64,000 bases of DNA from contig DF239804.1 in the NCBI GenBank assembly GCA_000507305.1, forward strand, positions 83,525 to 147,524. Direction: 5' to 3'. The stretch comes from Breviolum minutum Mf 1.05b.01. Its lineage: Eukaryota > Sar > Dinophyceae > Suessiales > Symbiodiniaceae. The notes under the pieces are model-generated. The model worked only from the letters and a program-made list of their open reading frames with translations, searched no databases and had not been told where the DNA came from. Below are positions 1-12,996 of the stretch, piece after piece (positions within the stretch are counted from its first letter, which is position 1; every line of letters begins with the position of its first letter). The position numbers and the translations under genes were made by a program.

Positions 1-192
1 TGTAACATTCCAACAGTCACCAAAACAGGTGAAAATCGGACCGCCATGGCGCTTTTGGCACAAGAAATCTGCCGCGCCAATTGCCGCTTATTTGCAGCTC
101 TAGTAACTAGTATTGAGGCTCAATTTTTATGAGAAAAGAGGAGATTCACATCATGATCTTCCATTCAAGATCCGGAAACCTCATTCCATGGG

Positions 193-290
193 GGCTTCCT
201 AAAATGGTCCCCAACAACCATTGATTTTCCTACTAAAAATGATCATTTTGGGGTGTTTTGGAGGTACCACCATTTAAGGAAACACCCCCA
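193..290. mobile_element. Palindromic repeat with AAAATGATCATTTTGGGGTG core
   Basis: Inverted TTCCT(A/T)AAATGGT ends around an AATGATCATTTTGGGGTGTT core. A second copy is at 25693-25793. Confidence 0.55.
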
Positions 291-1083
291 TCTTCCTCCC
301 ACCAAATGTCTTTTTAGAAAATTACCAAGGCTGATGAACTGACGCGGTCTCATTCTTCACGACCGGGTTGCTGTCTGCTGTCCGTTTGGTGGCTATACGT
401 ATGGATACACCCCTGCAAAATCAACCTGGAAACACAGAATTGACTAACACATGTCTTCGTCTTCGAGTTACGTTTTTCCAAACCACTAGATTTGGGTCTA
501 TATGTATATATATATATGTTTAATATTACATTTGCATATATACATTTTCTTATAATAATATATATATATATATATATTCAATATAGCATTTGAACAAAAT
601 GCGGCCTGACGAGGTGAAAATAAGATATCTTTGAAACCACCAACCACCCAGAAAAAACCCACCATCTTCAGAGAATGCATTACCCAAATGATGTAAGACA
701 TATTTGCCTACATTTCCCCATGAATGTTTCCGTTCTTGCCCCAAATCTAGTAAATAATCTCGAACCATGGAGCATCTGGGTTAGTGAAAAACAGTGAGGG
801 AAGTAGCAATCCCCGTATCAATGCCTAGATCAGTCCTTTTTTTGAATATTCCAATAAGGAAGACCTGCTGTTTTTAAAACCCCGCTCACAACCCCTGAAA
901 ACCCTTCAAACCCCCCCGCAAGCCCTTGCAGTGACTAAAGAATCGAGCGAGTCACGTGATCCAAAGACAACTTCCTGGGAGGTGTTGAAAGATGAAAAAT
1001 GATGACACAACCCTCAGGACAGAAGTAAGGCGTTATGAAGGGATTATTAAGACATCAATAGTGGCTTATAATGCCTTAATTAA

Positions 1084-1178
1084 TACCTGGAAAGCCAAGT
1101 GCCCTATTCTTAAGGCAACAGTTGCTGGTTTTAGGAGTAAAGTTGCCTAAAGAAATAGGACGCTTGGCGTTCCAGGTA
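1084..1178. mobile_element. Palindromic element with splice-like ends (TACCTGG...CCAGGTA)
   Basis: Inverted ends TACCTGGAAAGCCAAG and CTTGGCGTTCCAGGTA, inner arms TAAGGCAAC/GTTGCCTAA. TA at both ends could be the target duplication. The right edge reads CCAG|GTAAG. Confidence 0.6.
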
Positions 1179-1602
1179 AGTCCTTATTTCTTGGTGAGGA
1201 TGGCATCCGGGGAGCGCCCTTCAATTCCCACAAAACACTACTGACAATACTTCAATAAAAACTAAGAGATCACGCTGGAAAATGAATCCCCATGTCGAAA
1301 AATGGCACATTCTTTTTTTTGGGGGGGTACGGTAGGCACCCGGATAAAAACGACCTTTTCCTGTTTTCTTTCTAGAAATTTGAACATATATATTTCAAAA
1401 AATAACATGTTTTTCCTCCGAGCATCAAATTCTTTGTCGGAAACACATTTGACGACGAGTCCAACACATGAACTTCTTAAAAACAGTCCACAGGGGAAAT
1501 GAGACGTCTCCAAGACTAGTTGGTCCCTTCTGCTATTTTAGAAACATGATGAAAAAATAACCAACTCCTGTTCAAAAAAGATAAACTGAGCTGAAATCCA
1601 CT

Positions 1603-1652
1603 TCAACAACAACAACAACATCATCATCATCATCATCAACAACAACAACAAC
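1603..1652. repeat. CAA/CAT microsatellite
   Basis: CAA units, then CAT units, then CAA units again, symmetrical in arrangement. Confidence 0.85.
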
Positions 1653-1875
1653 ATCCTCCCACACTTTTTTTCGTCCGTTCCAAGGTGCATTTCTCTCATG
1701 GCAAAGTACTGAGCAGTCTTTAAGCCTCCTGCCACTGGAGTGATCCGAAACACCATTCCTAGAGGGGCAAAGGAATAGATGGAGACAGGTAGCCTTTCTT
1801 GGTCACTTCGGTGACTACCGGTGGGCCCTTGTAAAAACAAACACCAGAAGAAATACTATAGAAATAATATGGTTC

Positions 1876-1972
1876 TAGTTGGTGGTTTCAACCCATCTGG
1901 AAAAATATTAGTCAAATTGGATCATTTCCCTAGATAGGGGTGAAAATAAAAAATCTTTGAAACCACCAGTTA
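1876..1972. mobile_element. GGTGGTT/AACCACC repeat, copy at 1.9 kb
   Basis: TAGTTGGTGGTTTCAACCC at one end and TTTGAAACCACCAGTTA at the other, with GTCAAATTGGA and GGGGTGAAAATAAAAAAT between. One of the best-preserved members of the roughly 100-bp family. Confidence 0.7.
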
Positions 1973-1981
1973 GGGTTAAAA

Positions 1982-2095
1982 ATGGGTGTTTCCAAACATT
2001 TGGGCTTTTTCCCCCCCAAATCATCAATTGAAAAAAGGGTTTTCCATGAAAAAAACATCCATTTTGAGGGTACCCCTATTCTTGGAAACACCCAT
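1982..2095. mobile_element. Palindromic element, ATGGGTGTTTCCAA termini
   Basis: Perfect 14-bp inverted ends (1982-1995 and 2082-2095). It abuts the satellite-bearing TIR element. A relative with GGAAACACCCAT ends occurs at about 53264-53383. Confidence 0.6.
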
Positions 2096-2098
2096 ATA

Positions 2099-3718
2099 CG
2101 TATACTAAATCACGGACAAATGGCATAAAATCACTGTAACACTAATATGGCAGATTATCCACAACCTAGTTTCCCAGAATTTTATGCCATCTGTGTGTGC
2201 GTTGATATCATTACAAATATGCCATCTGTTTGTGAGTGTTCCCTTTTTTGGATGCCATCTGAATGTGATGGGTGAACCTTTCAAATTCTACTTGAAAAAT
2301 TCTACTTGGCCGTGTATTTTTTCTGTTCAAATTCTACTTGAAAAAGTGTTGAAAAAATGGTACCTTTTGGCCGAATCTTGGTTTTGGCTGTGTATTATTT
2401 TCTGCTCAAATTCGACTTGAAAAAGTGTTGAAAAATTAGATTTTGCAGCTTTTGGTCGAATTGTGGTTTTGGTGTTGCCTTTTCTCCCAAAAATAATATC
2501 AATCGGGCGACGGTGAACAGCACAACAAATGGCATACCGCGGCATACCTGTTCTTGGCATTGCTTTTCCCTTGAAAATCCAGTCTGAGAATTTCTACTCG
2601 TATAATCTTGGTTTCATTTGTTGCTTTTTCTTCTCAAAATTCTACTTGAAAAAGTGTTGAAAAATTAGATTTTGCAGCCTTTGGTGTTGCTTTTTCTTTT
2701 CAAAATTCTACTTGAAAAAATGTTGAAACATGAACATTTCTAAGCATTTGGTCGATTCTGGGTTTTGGTTGTTGTTGTTTTTTTCAAAGTCTATTTGAAG
2801 AAGTGTTGAAAAATAAAAAAATCTAAGCTTTTGGCCGAATCTTGGTTTTGGTGTTGCCTTTTCTCTCCAAAATAATTTCAAGCGGGCGATGGTGAACAGC
2901 ACAAACAGATGGCATACCGCAGCATACCTGTTCTTGGCATTGCTTTTCTCCGGAAATTCCAGTCTAATTGCAAGAAAATTGAAAATTCTCATTTCTACTC
3001 GTAGAATCTTGGTTTTAGTTGTTGTTTTTTTTTCAAATTCTACTTGAAAAAGTGCTGAAAAATTGGCAGCTTTTGGTCGAATCTTGGTTTTGGTTGTTGT
3101 TTTTTCTTTTGAAGTTCTATTTGAAAAAGTGTTGAAAGATGAAAAATTCTAAGCTTTTGGTCCAATCTTGGTTTTGGTGTTGCCGACGGTGAACAGCACA
3201 AACAGATGGCATACCGTGGCATACCTGTTCTTGGCATTGCTTTTCTCTGGAAATTCCAGTCTAATTGCAAGAAAATTGAAAATTCTCACTTCTACTCGTA
3301 GAATCTTGGTTTTAGTTGTGGTTGTTTCTTTTCAAATTCTACTTGAAAAAGTGCTGAAAAATGGCAGCTTTTGGTCGAATCTTGGTTTTGGCTGTGTTTT
3401 TTCCTGTTCAAATTCTACTTGAAAAAGTGTTGAAAAATTAGATTTTGCAGCCTTTGGTAGAATCTTGGTTTTGGTTGTTGCTTTTTCTTTTCAAAATTCT
3501 ACTTGAAAAAATGTTGAAACATGAACATTTCTAAGCATTTGGTCGATTCTGTGTGTGTTCAGCACTTGCATATAGACTTTGAACCAGTCCTGACAAAGAT
3601 CCAAACGAATCCACCCCTCTATGCCATCTGAGTGTGAAAATCCAAAATGTGGGTGTTCACCATCAGATGGCAGTTTTATATGTCCCGACTGATGCCATCT
3701 TACCGTGATTTAGTATAC
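2099..3718. mobile_element. 1.6-kb terminal-inverted-repeat element carrying a satellite array
   Basis: Ends are inverted copies of GTATACTAAATCACGG (2099-2114; reverse complement at 3703-3718), and similarity continues inward to ATGGCAT. Subterminal ATGCCATCTG motifs recur at 2187, 2220, 2252 and 3620, with ATGGCATACCG copies inside. The interior is tandem repeats. No transposase ORF is visible, so it is probably non-autonomous. Confidence 0.7.
2284..3545. repeat. Tandem satellite array inside the TIR element
   Basis: Units of roughly 80-120 bp built on TTCTACTTGAAAAAGTGTTG, AGCTTTTGGTCGAATCTTGG and TGTTGCTTTTTCTTTTC. A higher-order block (GACGGTGAACAGCACAA...GGCATTGCTTTTC) occurs three times, near 2509, 2887 and 3185. 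The short ORFs here are by-products of the repeats. Confidence 0.8.
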
Positions 3719-4736
3719 ATATAACTCCTAGAAGTAGGATTTGAATTTGTTCATCCCACTTAGCCATTGATTTTCGGCCATTTATAGGGGCGCCGTAACT
3801 CCATTTATGCAATTCAGCATGTTTTTCAGTCGGTATTTGAATGGATGCTTTTCTGGAATAATTCACGTCCAAGCAATGGCTAGGAGGTAAACTATCTACA
3901 TCATTCCAAAAAAACACTCCAAACATCAACTTGGATAGCTGGCTGGTAAATCCACACTGATATATGTTGATTGTATTTATCGTGGGAATCGGAAAAAATG
4001 TGTTTTTTTCCGTTTTTCCTAGCTGAGTTTCCTGGAGGGTAACATGATGTGTGTGGAGGTTCTGGGGTTGGGTTGGCAATATCTTCGTAGTCTATACAGC
4101 CTTTTAGGTGTGATAGACTAACTCTCAAAACCAGCGACCTTAGCCGGCAGGCCCGCAGGATCTCTGACAAAACGTCCAGCCATCTTCAAACCCCTTCAAA
4201 ATCTGCCAACCAGTGAAAAATGGGGACGAAAAAATCATAAACCATGTAAACAAACTCCTGTGACCTGGTTGCAAAAGGATGTACCGAAATTGTTTCGCCA
4301 CAAAAACCTGAGATATGCAAAGAATGAAGCACCAAAAGTGGGAAATTTTGTTTAGGTTCTAGGTGGTGGGTTCAACCCAATCTGAAAAATACTAGTCAAA
4401 TTGGATCATTTCCCACAATGTTTTGGGGGTGAAAAGTGAAAATTCCAGAAAAAATAATGAAAGGACCACCTAGACTCGTTTATCTAAGTGATGAAGAACC
4501 TCTAACATCTCCCACTTAACACAAATTGGATCAAGCATTCCCTGGTCGGGAACTTGCGAAGTAAGCATCTTTCAGGTACAGAACCGCACAACTCTGAGGT
4601 GAGGCGCAGTTGAGAGAGCTCTAGTCATACATAACCCATTTTACGGATCCATGGGACGATTGCATGTTTACCTAGAGCTAATGTACCACCAAAAAAATCA
4701 AGCATCCAAATGTGGGTGTTTTCCTATACCTGGAAA

Positions 4737-4837
4737 GCCAAGGAAAGCCCTATTTTTCTAAGGCATTTTTTTTTAAAGGTGTTTCCAAGTTGCCTTAACA
4801 AAAAATAGGACCAACACTTGGCGTGTTCCAAAGGTAC
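4737..4837. mobile_element. Second TACCTGG-palindrome copy
   Basis: TACCTGGAAAGCCAAG at the left; a diverged right end (TTGGCGTGTTCCAAAGGTA). Middle arms CTAAGGCA...TGCCTTAA. Confidence 0.45.
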
Positions 4838-5674
4838 CATTTTTTGTTTTCGAAACGGATCCCGTTTTTGGGGGGAAATTTTTCCACGAAAAATCCCTAC
4901 GAACTTCACAGACGAAACCTGACTTGCAGCATTCACCTAAACACGACCGAGCTGCGGAACCATAATTGACGTGTCAACTGCGGCATCCTCACTGAGGGCG
5001 TTGTTTTGGAAGGAAGATTCTAAGAAATCTCCAACGGTCGGACCCACGAACGAATGGACCCCTAAACTTGAGTATCTTAATAGCTCTAGAACCTTACTTT
5101 TTTGGGGTCCGTTGGTAAGGTCCCGTTTGATTTTTGATGGAAAGATGTGACCGTCACTTTCCGCAGGTTTCCGAGGATGTGGATGTCTGGCGAAAAATGA
5201 CCGGATCCCAAAGTCTAAAAGACATAGCCTTAGCCCCTGAAAAGTGACAAAAAAGAACAATAGCAAGCCGAATCGTCTTCCAACTTAAATCGCCATTTTT
5301 TCAGTGGCGAGCTGATAAACTTCAGGGGTGTATATGATATGCGATATGTTTCACCAAGGTTGACATACAATCGTTCCCAATGGATCCGGAGAATCGGATA
5401 AGAAACTCTCATCAACCTACCCTAACAACAATCCTGGCTGGATCCGAACGTCAAACGAGGATGAGCCTAGGGGGTGCACTTACAAACTCACGATCCCGAA
5501 ATGCATAGTATTTAGGTTCTATTACCAACCATTCTCAGAAGGTGAGGTGAGTGATTGGATCTCTAGGCCTAAGTACATCCAAGTACCAATACTGTACACT
5601 TATCACCTGGCATCTTTCACTTGAGCCCATGTCAATAGGAAACCATATGTGAGTTTTGGTGTTGCTTTTTTACG

Positions 5675-5896
5675 GTGCAAAAAGGACTTCTCCACAAGTT
5701 ACAGTTGCATCAAAACCCCATGTTTCACATGGAACATACAACGTCGATGCTTCAGAAATCCCAAGGCCAACCACCAGTTCGATGGAGAGGTCGCTATAAT
5801 TTGCCGAGGCTTAATATGTTCCATGTACCGAGGTTTTCACCCTTGTCAGACAAGTTCGAATGCATCCGGCAAGTGACAGGCCATCAGACGTTCTGA
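5675..5896 (+). CDS. Unrecognised 73-aa plus-strand ORF
   Basis: Met at 5675; reads PPVRWRGRYNLPRLNMFHV and DKFECIRQVTGHQTF before TGA. Composition looks protein-like but no motif or splice support was found. Confidence 0.25.
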   Translation: MQKGLLHKLQLHQNPMFHMEHTTSMLQKSQGQPPVRWRGRYNLPRLNMFHVPRFSPLSDKFECIRQVTGHQTF

Positions 5897-6646
5897 CCAC
5901 CTGTGGCATGGTGGTCTTCCTCAGTTTTTTTGGGCACAACAAAAAGGCGAAGTTCGTTGAAGTGAGAGAAGCTTTCCGTAAAATTGATCATATGTGAAGA
6001 GATGGTGGAGTATAATGTTAATCACCAGTCCCAAGATGTTTTCTGGGAACGCTCCCCCCCCAGAAAAAGCTAGAACTACCTACCAGGTACCAGGTTGCGA
6101 GATTCCCTTAAAAGGAAAGTAATTCGTCTCCCAACCAACCATTTTGAGGTGCTTTTTGATGTAAGTTTCAGGGAGGGGTGCTTGCACCATTTTGGGAGGA
6201 AAACCTTTACTTATTGCTTCACCAGTCCAGGTCCATTTTCCAGCCAGCTATGTTAGTCTACCAGAGTGTTCAAATTTAACATATACCCTGGAAGTTTTGC
6301 AGTTCACCCCTGAAAGTTGCCGGAACCCAACAGGATATAGTCTTCCAACCACGATTCTTCAGGGGCTATTTTAAACTTCGGGGCTGTAGGTGTAATGCTT
6401 TTGGCAATAACATGCATATGTCGCATTGTCAAGAGAAAATCAAAACATATCACCAACAAATAATGCCATGAAAACCAACCAATTGCAATTAATCTTGTTT
6501 TTTTCAAAAACAACGTTCGAAAACCATTTTTCCGAACAAAAACACACCACCACACTATCACCACTAATCACCATCCTTCACAACTACCATCCCACCGCTA
6601 AAAATTCACCTAAAAAAAATGAGTACCTCCACGACGTCAAGAGTCA

Positions 6647-6783
6647 CTAAGATAAGTCCAATAACGCCGCCAGTAACACTGACTCTGGGTGCCACCTCTC
6701 GTCCTGATGGCGCGAAGGGCCCACGATCTCAACCAGGAAAAATGGTGCCCCATGTGGCGTGATGGTGGGTGACGCAGACCCAC
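6647..6783 (-). CDS. Candidate terminal exon: HQDERWHPESVLLAALLDLS
   Basis: Two bases, 44 codons, TAG; acceptor TTCCTTCTAG|G with a good pyrimidine tract. Reads GAPFFLVEIVGPSRHQDERW and ends in a Leu-rich helix. Unrecognised. A TA-flanked palindrome lies upstream at 6858-6980. Confidence 0.45.
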
Positions 6784-6857
6784 CTAGAAGGAAATTTGGG
6801 GCACCCGCCTTTAAACACACGGAAAAAAAGGACCAAACACTGTTGACGATATATATC

Positions 6858-6980
6858 TGATTAATATTACCTTCCCTGAAACTAACATTTTCGCACCTGA
6901 AAATGGGTGGGTTTGCCAATAGGAATTCCTCCTTTTCCACAGATCAATTTTCAGGTTCTGTGTTAGTTTCAGGGAGGGTA
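6858..6980. mobile_element. TA-flanked palindrome, copy at 6.9 kb
   Basis: TACCTTCCCTGAAACTAACA to GTTAGTTTCAGGGAGGGTA; inner GCACCTGAAAATG / CAATTTTCAGG arms. Confidence 0.65.
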
Positions 6981-6983
6981 TGT

Positions 6984-9323
6984 TCTAATTGGTGGAACCT
7001 CAACTTTCAAACCCAGTTGAAAAATCTGCTAGTCAAAATGGGTTCATATGTTCATCTTCCCCAAGGTGAACTTGGTGAACATCAAAAATGTTTGAAGTTT
7101 CAGCAACCAGTTACAGTTGTTGTTTGAGAAGGTTGAAGATCTCCGAACTTCCTGGAATGGCAAAGTTCCGGAAGATTTTTTCCCAAGTAATTGTCTGCGC
7201 ATGTGGTTTGAAAATAATGGCCTCAAAAATCTGGGACAATACATTTTTTGCTTCTCATTGAAACTGGATGAATGGATTTATATAAATGGATTCAATGAAA
7301 GATTCCCAAATCGTCATCCTACCACAAGGCGGTTGCATTTCGGTGTGTCACGTTTGAACCTTCATTGCCCTCATGTTGGGGGATGATTCTTGATGTTGAA
7401 AGCATATTTTTGGGATACCCCAGCAACTTACTGCAAGGTCCTTACTGAAACCCATCTGTTTTGATACGTGCCAAGGTGAACTTATGAGAAGTCTTCCGAA
7501 AGATGCTGTGGCCGTAGGGTTGCCAAAGTAAATGCTGAGAAAACCCACACTCCTGTAAACCAGTATAGCCATGGAAAATCTACTCATTTTGATGGTATTT
7601 ACCAGGAAAGATGAGATTTTCATTGGCTATGTTAGTTTCAGGAACGGTATTTTTGACAGGATCCCTATTTTTTGCAGTACTTTCCACTGCTGCCTGGCCA
7701 GTGGACACACTGAAATGAAGCATTATTTCAAAGGGAACTTTTCGTGCCTTTGCAAAGAAAATCAATTTTCGCATTCCCAAAAGTTGCCGTCACGCCGTTG
7801 AAAAAATTCAAGCGTTGAGGTCCGCAGCTGTTTTTAGATTTGCTTCTTCGATGCTCGGAAACAGTTCCACTCATATTGTCCCAAATGGCGGTGATCAATG
7901 ATGAAATCTGTGACAGAATCCCTAAAAAAATCACCAACATATCACCAAATCCGATCTTACTATAAAGGGTTATGAATCACCATGATCCCGGTGAAAAATC
8001 CCCTATAAATGGGTTCGTTCCTGGTGGTTATATGTAGGTTTATAACCCTGGTTAGGGGACATATAACCCACTTATAGAGGTTAGAACCCTGGTTACCATG
8101 ATTAATCACAAACAAAATGGGTGATTTTTGAGATACCAACCAAACCCCTAAGGTTCCAAGGGTTCAGATTCCCAACAAGACAAGCCAAGACACCCCAGGT
8201 GCTGAACCATCTCCTGAGTGCTTTGCATGGATGATGCATAAGGACTTACCCCGTGAAACCCTCTTTGAAACTAACCTATCTCGCAACCTGAATCACCTGC
8301 GGGGTTGGAAGATGTATAGTTTACCGGTCCGGTAAAACAAACATAGCTAAAATGGAACATCCCCCAGCCTTGAAGAGGAAATACATCTTCATTCATGGTG
8401 CATTTTCCATTGCCGGCTATGTTTTAGATTACCGGAGTATTTCCTTTTGGGACTTAAGACCTCCTCCTGGAAGGTGCGAGAAATGTCCTGTGAGTTTTAG
8501 GCAGGGTATAATTCAAGTTGTTGAAGTTCATCAAGTCCCATTGGTATCTCTTGGGTTGTCCGATGTCCTAACCTTCCCAGGATTCCAGTGGCAAATGAAG
8601 GTTTTAGGTTGGGGATCCCCTACTCAAATACTATAATAATCCTGGTGGGGACTGGCATCCTGGGCACAGTAAAGAAAACTCCAGGTATCTCTGAGAAAGT
8701 TCGTAATTATTGTTGTTGGTTTACTGTGATTCATCCATCTTTTTGGATACGCGAAATTGACATCATCTTCAACTCTTATAGCCATTCATTTAGGGCTATA
8801 AAAACCCCCAACTTCTAGGAATAGGAACTTCACCTCACTGGATCTCACTGGTGATTTTTTGTTCGCACCCACCGTTCCACTCCACTCCAACTCGAAGCAC
8901 TTGCGGGGGGACCCCCTTAGGGACTGCTGGGGGGAAGTCTCAGGACCCTAAATAAGCATTATGTATGATTCCAAAATTCCCCCTCATTACCGGACCAACT
9001 TTTCGGGGCCAAGGCAGTTCTTAAGGAAAAAATCCATGGTGGTTTGAAAGGATCCAAATTTGACATTTAAGAATCCCAGCTGGATCCCTTAAGAATCCAT
9101 TGCCTTAAAATCCAAGAAAATTACAACACACCCTGATAATCGCACACCAAAAAAACCAATCCCCCAAGCCATAGTTCGAACTATGATTCTTCGGAATCCC
9201 TTGCCACATCCCGAAAAAACGTTGGCGATTCGAAGGTTGCTATTTTAGGGGTGGAACGTTCCGAACGTTCGGTGTGTTGTTTCACAACCTTTTCCGAGCT
9301 TCAACGCATCCGAGTTATACAGC
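6984..9323. other. Repeat-rich, no confident gene
   Basis: A diverged GGTGGTT-type copy (about 6985-7115), a TATAACCC/GGTTATA palindrome (7970-8100) and an ACCGGTAAAACAAACATAGC palindrome (8322-8440). A minus frame near 7490 (IYFGNPTATASFGRLL) is exon-like but lacks an AG|G acceptor. Confidence 0.5.
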
Positions 9324-9410
9324 CTTCCCAAAGGCGGGGCTTCGATCCTGGCACATGGCGGGGGTTCGACGGACGTTTCGTTTCTTCAAAAAACGAGGGG
9401 GAAAGTTCAC
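9324..9410 (-). CDS. Candidate exon, two open frames
   Basis: Acceptor CTGCCAG|G and donor GGAAG|GCTGTA (GC) bracket 87 nt. One frame reads VNFPPRFLKKRNVRRTPAM (phase 0-0), another ELSPSFFEETKRPSNPRHV. The second runs on to a stop if not spliced. Not recognised; the plus strand is open too. Confidence 0.35.
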
Positions 9411-9946
9411 CTGGCAGGTGGGTTGAAAAACATAGGATTTGTATGGAAAAAAATTCGGCCAACCAGTTGGGTAGATGGTATAGTTGTTGTTTATATGGGT
9501 TATCCCATGATTTACAGGGTTTCATACATGTGGTGCAGGATCTCTTTCATCAACAGTATGGAAACATCCTTATCCCATAGGATCCATTGGATATTTGCCT
9601 ACATTTGGCTTGAATTGATAGTAAATGTAGGTAAATATAAACGGATCTTATGGGTATGGCAAAAGAATTAATTTACACGCAGGAAATCTAACATGCCAAT
9701 GGAAAAACAAACATGAATATGTGTCTCCTACTTCAAATTTTGGTGCTTTCCCAGCCAGTCCTCTTTAGTTTTATATGTATTCATAACGTAAGCATGCGTA
9801 GAAGCTGGAAGCTAAGTCTCTCTTCTAGTTTTAGAGTTTTTTTCGCTCTTGACACAACACATCTAACCAAAAACCACTCCAAAACAAAGGGTCATTTAAT
9901 GACCCGCAACTTTGAGACTGTTGTTGGGATGGTTGGTTTGGTATAC

Positions 9947-10081
9947 CCTCCCTGAAACTAACAGCAACAGTTCGCCCCTGAAAAATAGATAGGGGCCCCC
10001 TTGAAGTTTGGAGGAATTCCTATTGGAAACCGTAAACCCATCCATTTTTAGGGGCGAAAATGTTAGTTTCAGGGAGGGTAG
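9947..10081. mobile_element. TA-flanked palindrome, CCCTCCCTGAAACTAACA ends
   Basis: TACCCTCCCTGAAACTAACA at the left and TGTTAGTTTCAGGGAGGGTA at the right, with inner GCCCCTGAAAA/TTTTAGGGGC arms. TA borders suggest Tc1/mariner-like insertion. Confidence 0.7.
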
Positions 10082-10603
10082 TGGGGTCTTCATTAAACAG
10101 GTTACCGCTTTAGTTTTGGTCGTTCCTAAGATCCCATGCCGGACTGCAGTTTAGATCTCAAACTGAACGTGTGATGTCGAGAGATGGCAAAAATATCCGA
10201 AACAAAAAATAGGAAAAACACGGAACCAGCCCAGTTCCATCATAGGCGATATGAAAAAGGGGAAAACATGTATAAGTAAATATTCCCTACTTGGAGCATA
10301 TGATTTCTATGACTAACATTATTACATATCCCCTAAAACCTAAAACTAACATATCCCCTTAAAAAAGGTGGTTAGTTTTGAATAGGACTCTCCTCTTCCA
10401 GGGCTCAAATTTTTCAGGGGTAAAACTTTTGCTGTTAGTTTCAGGGTCCCGGGTATATATTGGGCTTCACCTTTCCCAGGCTCAACACGTTTGTTCGGCA
10501 CCGGCACCTCACTTCGTTGACGCTCTCAACGGTACCAGGCTTTAACCTCTGAAGAAGAGATGACGAGTTTGGTGAAGATTTTTGCTGCTTAAAAAGGAAG
10601 GGG

Positions 10604-10709
10604 ATACACCCCCGAAAACTAACATGGAACCTGAAAATGAGCCCCTGAAAGAGGAGATTCCTATTGGAAACCATCATTTTTAGGTTCCATGTTAAACTTT
10701 GGGAGGGTA
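10604..10709. mobile_element. Palindrome, CCCCCGAAAACTAACATGG ends, copy at 10.6 kb
   Basis: ACACCCCCGAAAACTAACAT to ATGTTAAACTTTGGGAGGGT. Subfamily with GGAACCTGAAAATG arms, shared with 33434-33541. Confidence 0.6.
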
Positions 10710-12996
10710 CTGTTTGATGGTTCAGAAATACCAAGGTCAAGCAATCTAACCCCCTGGGATGGTGCTAAAAACCCATGTAAATCATGGGACAAACTACCAA
10801 CCAGTCACTGGTTTTCTCGACGGATTTCTGAACCATCAACGGTGGCCGGGCCTACCTGTGATGCAAACCAGCAGTTTCTCAGTTCAAAAAAACTTCTCTA
10901 CATTAGACACAAACTTGTGGAAACATCTACCCAACAAACGTCCTTAACCGTAAAAGCCCGAATCAAAATCTTTGCTGGACCCTTGACATTCTGGCATCCT
11001 GTTCTGCTATTAAACCTGACTTCCAAACCCCACCAAAAATCACCGTTTTCATCTCCACGTGGAGTAAACTTAAAGGGGTTGCTTCGTAATGCCCTTCACA
11101 ATCTGTTTACCGCCCCGTGGAGGGTCCACGGAACCAACATTTTACAGAAGGGGTGGGTGATTGAAAACCTTTCATGTTCGAAGGGTCAAACATGGGAAAT
11201 CATGGACGTCTAGAAAAAATAAGACATATTTCCCCAAATGGGCTTTGTTGCCTATAAATTTCAGTCACACAACAAGTCTCTATAACAGGGGTCATTATAT
11301 TACCAACCCAAACAAGGCACTATAAAACGGGGAAATCCCTCAAAATTACCTTACATTTGCATTGTTTGATCCCCAAAACTAGGTAATTTAATGACCCCTT
11401 TCAACACCTGGTTTCAATAAGCCATTTATAAGCCATAAAACGCCCGTTTGGAAGGGTTATTAAACCCTACCAATCGGGGACGAAAGCCATCCCCATGGGG
11501 TTTTTAACCATTTACGTCCGTCATGGGATGATCCTCCAAGTCAACAAACCTCACTACAGTTTTAACATGAAAAAACCAGCCTCAAGCCAAGGTCCGGAGG
11601 TGGTGAGGCATGCCCTAAAAAAACACCCCCAAAATGATGAAAAGGACTCCTTGAAATAAACTGTTGGTTGAGGGTCATATTCTAGGGGTATGTTGGAAAA
11701 AATCATGAAAAATCTACGCCAAAAACAACAATTGAAGTCCGGAACCTCATTGCAAGGGGACCATTTTCGATTTATTACTGGCTTTTGCATGGTTTTTTTA
11801 ATTGATGGAAGAAATCCTGCCAACCAGTTGATATGGTACATATCCCCTCATTTACAGGTATGTTTCATCCCAGGTAAGTGTTTGGGATTTCTGAACCATC
11901 AGCAATGTATCAACGCCTGCAAAAACAAACGCTCAATCAAAATCTATGCGAAGCGAAGCGGGTGATAATCAATGCAAATTTGGTCATTGAACGAACGGTC
12001 GATACGTCAGGAATTGAACCCAAAAACTAGTTGATCAAAGATCTCCAAAAACATCCAAAAACATCCCAAAACCATGGAGATAATTGTGATAATTTACCCT
12101 TTGGATCTGGAAAATTCCCATTCCCAAACATTCAATGTATGGCTATATATGTACCTATACATCTACCATACATTTACAGTAAGCCAAAAGTAGCTAAACA
12201 TTGACCAATCCTGATGGAGGCACACCCTTTTTTTCGTGTTTGAACGCCGAGCCACAAGGCAGACATGGCAGAACAGCTACCGTGGTGTCTCTTGATGGCG
12301 GTTATTGCTACGGTCCAAGCAGCTGATATGGTGGGGGTTTCTATCGACTAAAAGGATCTAACAGGCTTATGTTTCATAGAATTTTTGATACAACTATCCT
12401 CGCACCCCACTCCAACCCCACCCCAAAAAAACAAATATAATTGTTTTTTCAACAAATTGACTTATAATACTATATACTTATCATAAAAAATAAGCCACAT
12501 GGAGATTAATGAAGTAAGACATGGTAAGACACTAGTACATGGCTAGTACATGGCTGATAGTTTGTTAACTAAGTTTTAACTACATTACATTTGCCCTCAC
12601 CCCAGTACATCATTGCCCAGGGGAAACCGGGTAGAATAGGAGGCCAAGTTGGATTGAAACTAAGGAGATTCGACGCAGAAAATCTCGTCTACCTAGAGGT
12701 ACATCTAGCGTTAAGTCTCTACGACTCTACATACATATCTGACATATCTGGTGGATTGAAATCTGATTGGATTCTCATTTTGAGAGGGACCGGTAAATAT
12801 CATGAAATCCTTCCATGAAGGCTTCGACTCGTTGGTTGGGTTCCATGTCTCTTCATCATATTGCATGATTTATTTTCCGTGGTGATGAATCTTCAGAAAT
12901 CACCAAATTTCAACCAAATCCGAACGGAAAATCATATCTTTGCTAGGAAAAAAAAAACGGCCTGCCAACAGCAGATATTAGGAGATAATCTCCCTG

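Larger units (their letters stand above)
291..1981. other. No gene seen; AT repeats and palindromes
   Basis: Holds AT dinucleotide tracts (505-577), the TACCTGG palindrome, a CAA/CAT microsatellite and a GGTGGTT repeat. No convincing exon. Confidence 0.6.
3719..6646. other. Repeat-rich, no confident gene
   Basis: A degraded GGTGGTT repeat (about 4353-4470), a TACCTGG palindrome, the repeat shared with 43.1 kb and palindrome remnants near 6225-6370. A weak minus reading MAGRFVRDPAGLPAK (Met about 4183) precedes a possible AAG|GTCGCT donor. Confidence 0.5.

Noticed and set aside
2184-3422. Several 70-95 codon ORFs on both strands
   Set aside because: They follow the satellite unit and repeat with it; no independent coding signal.
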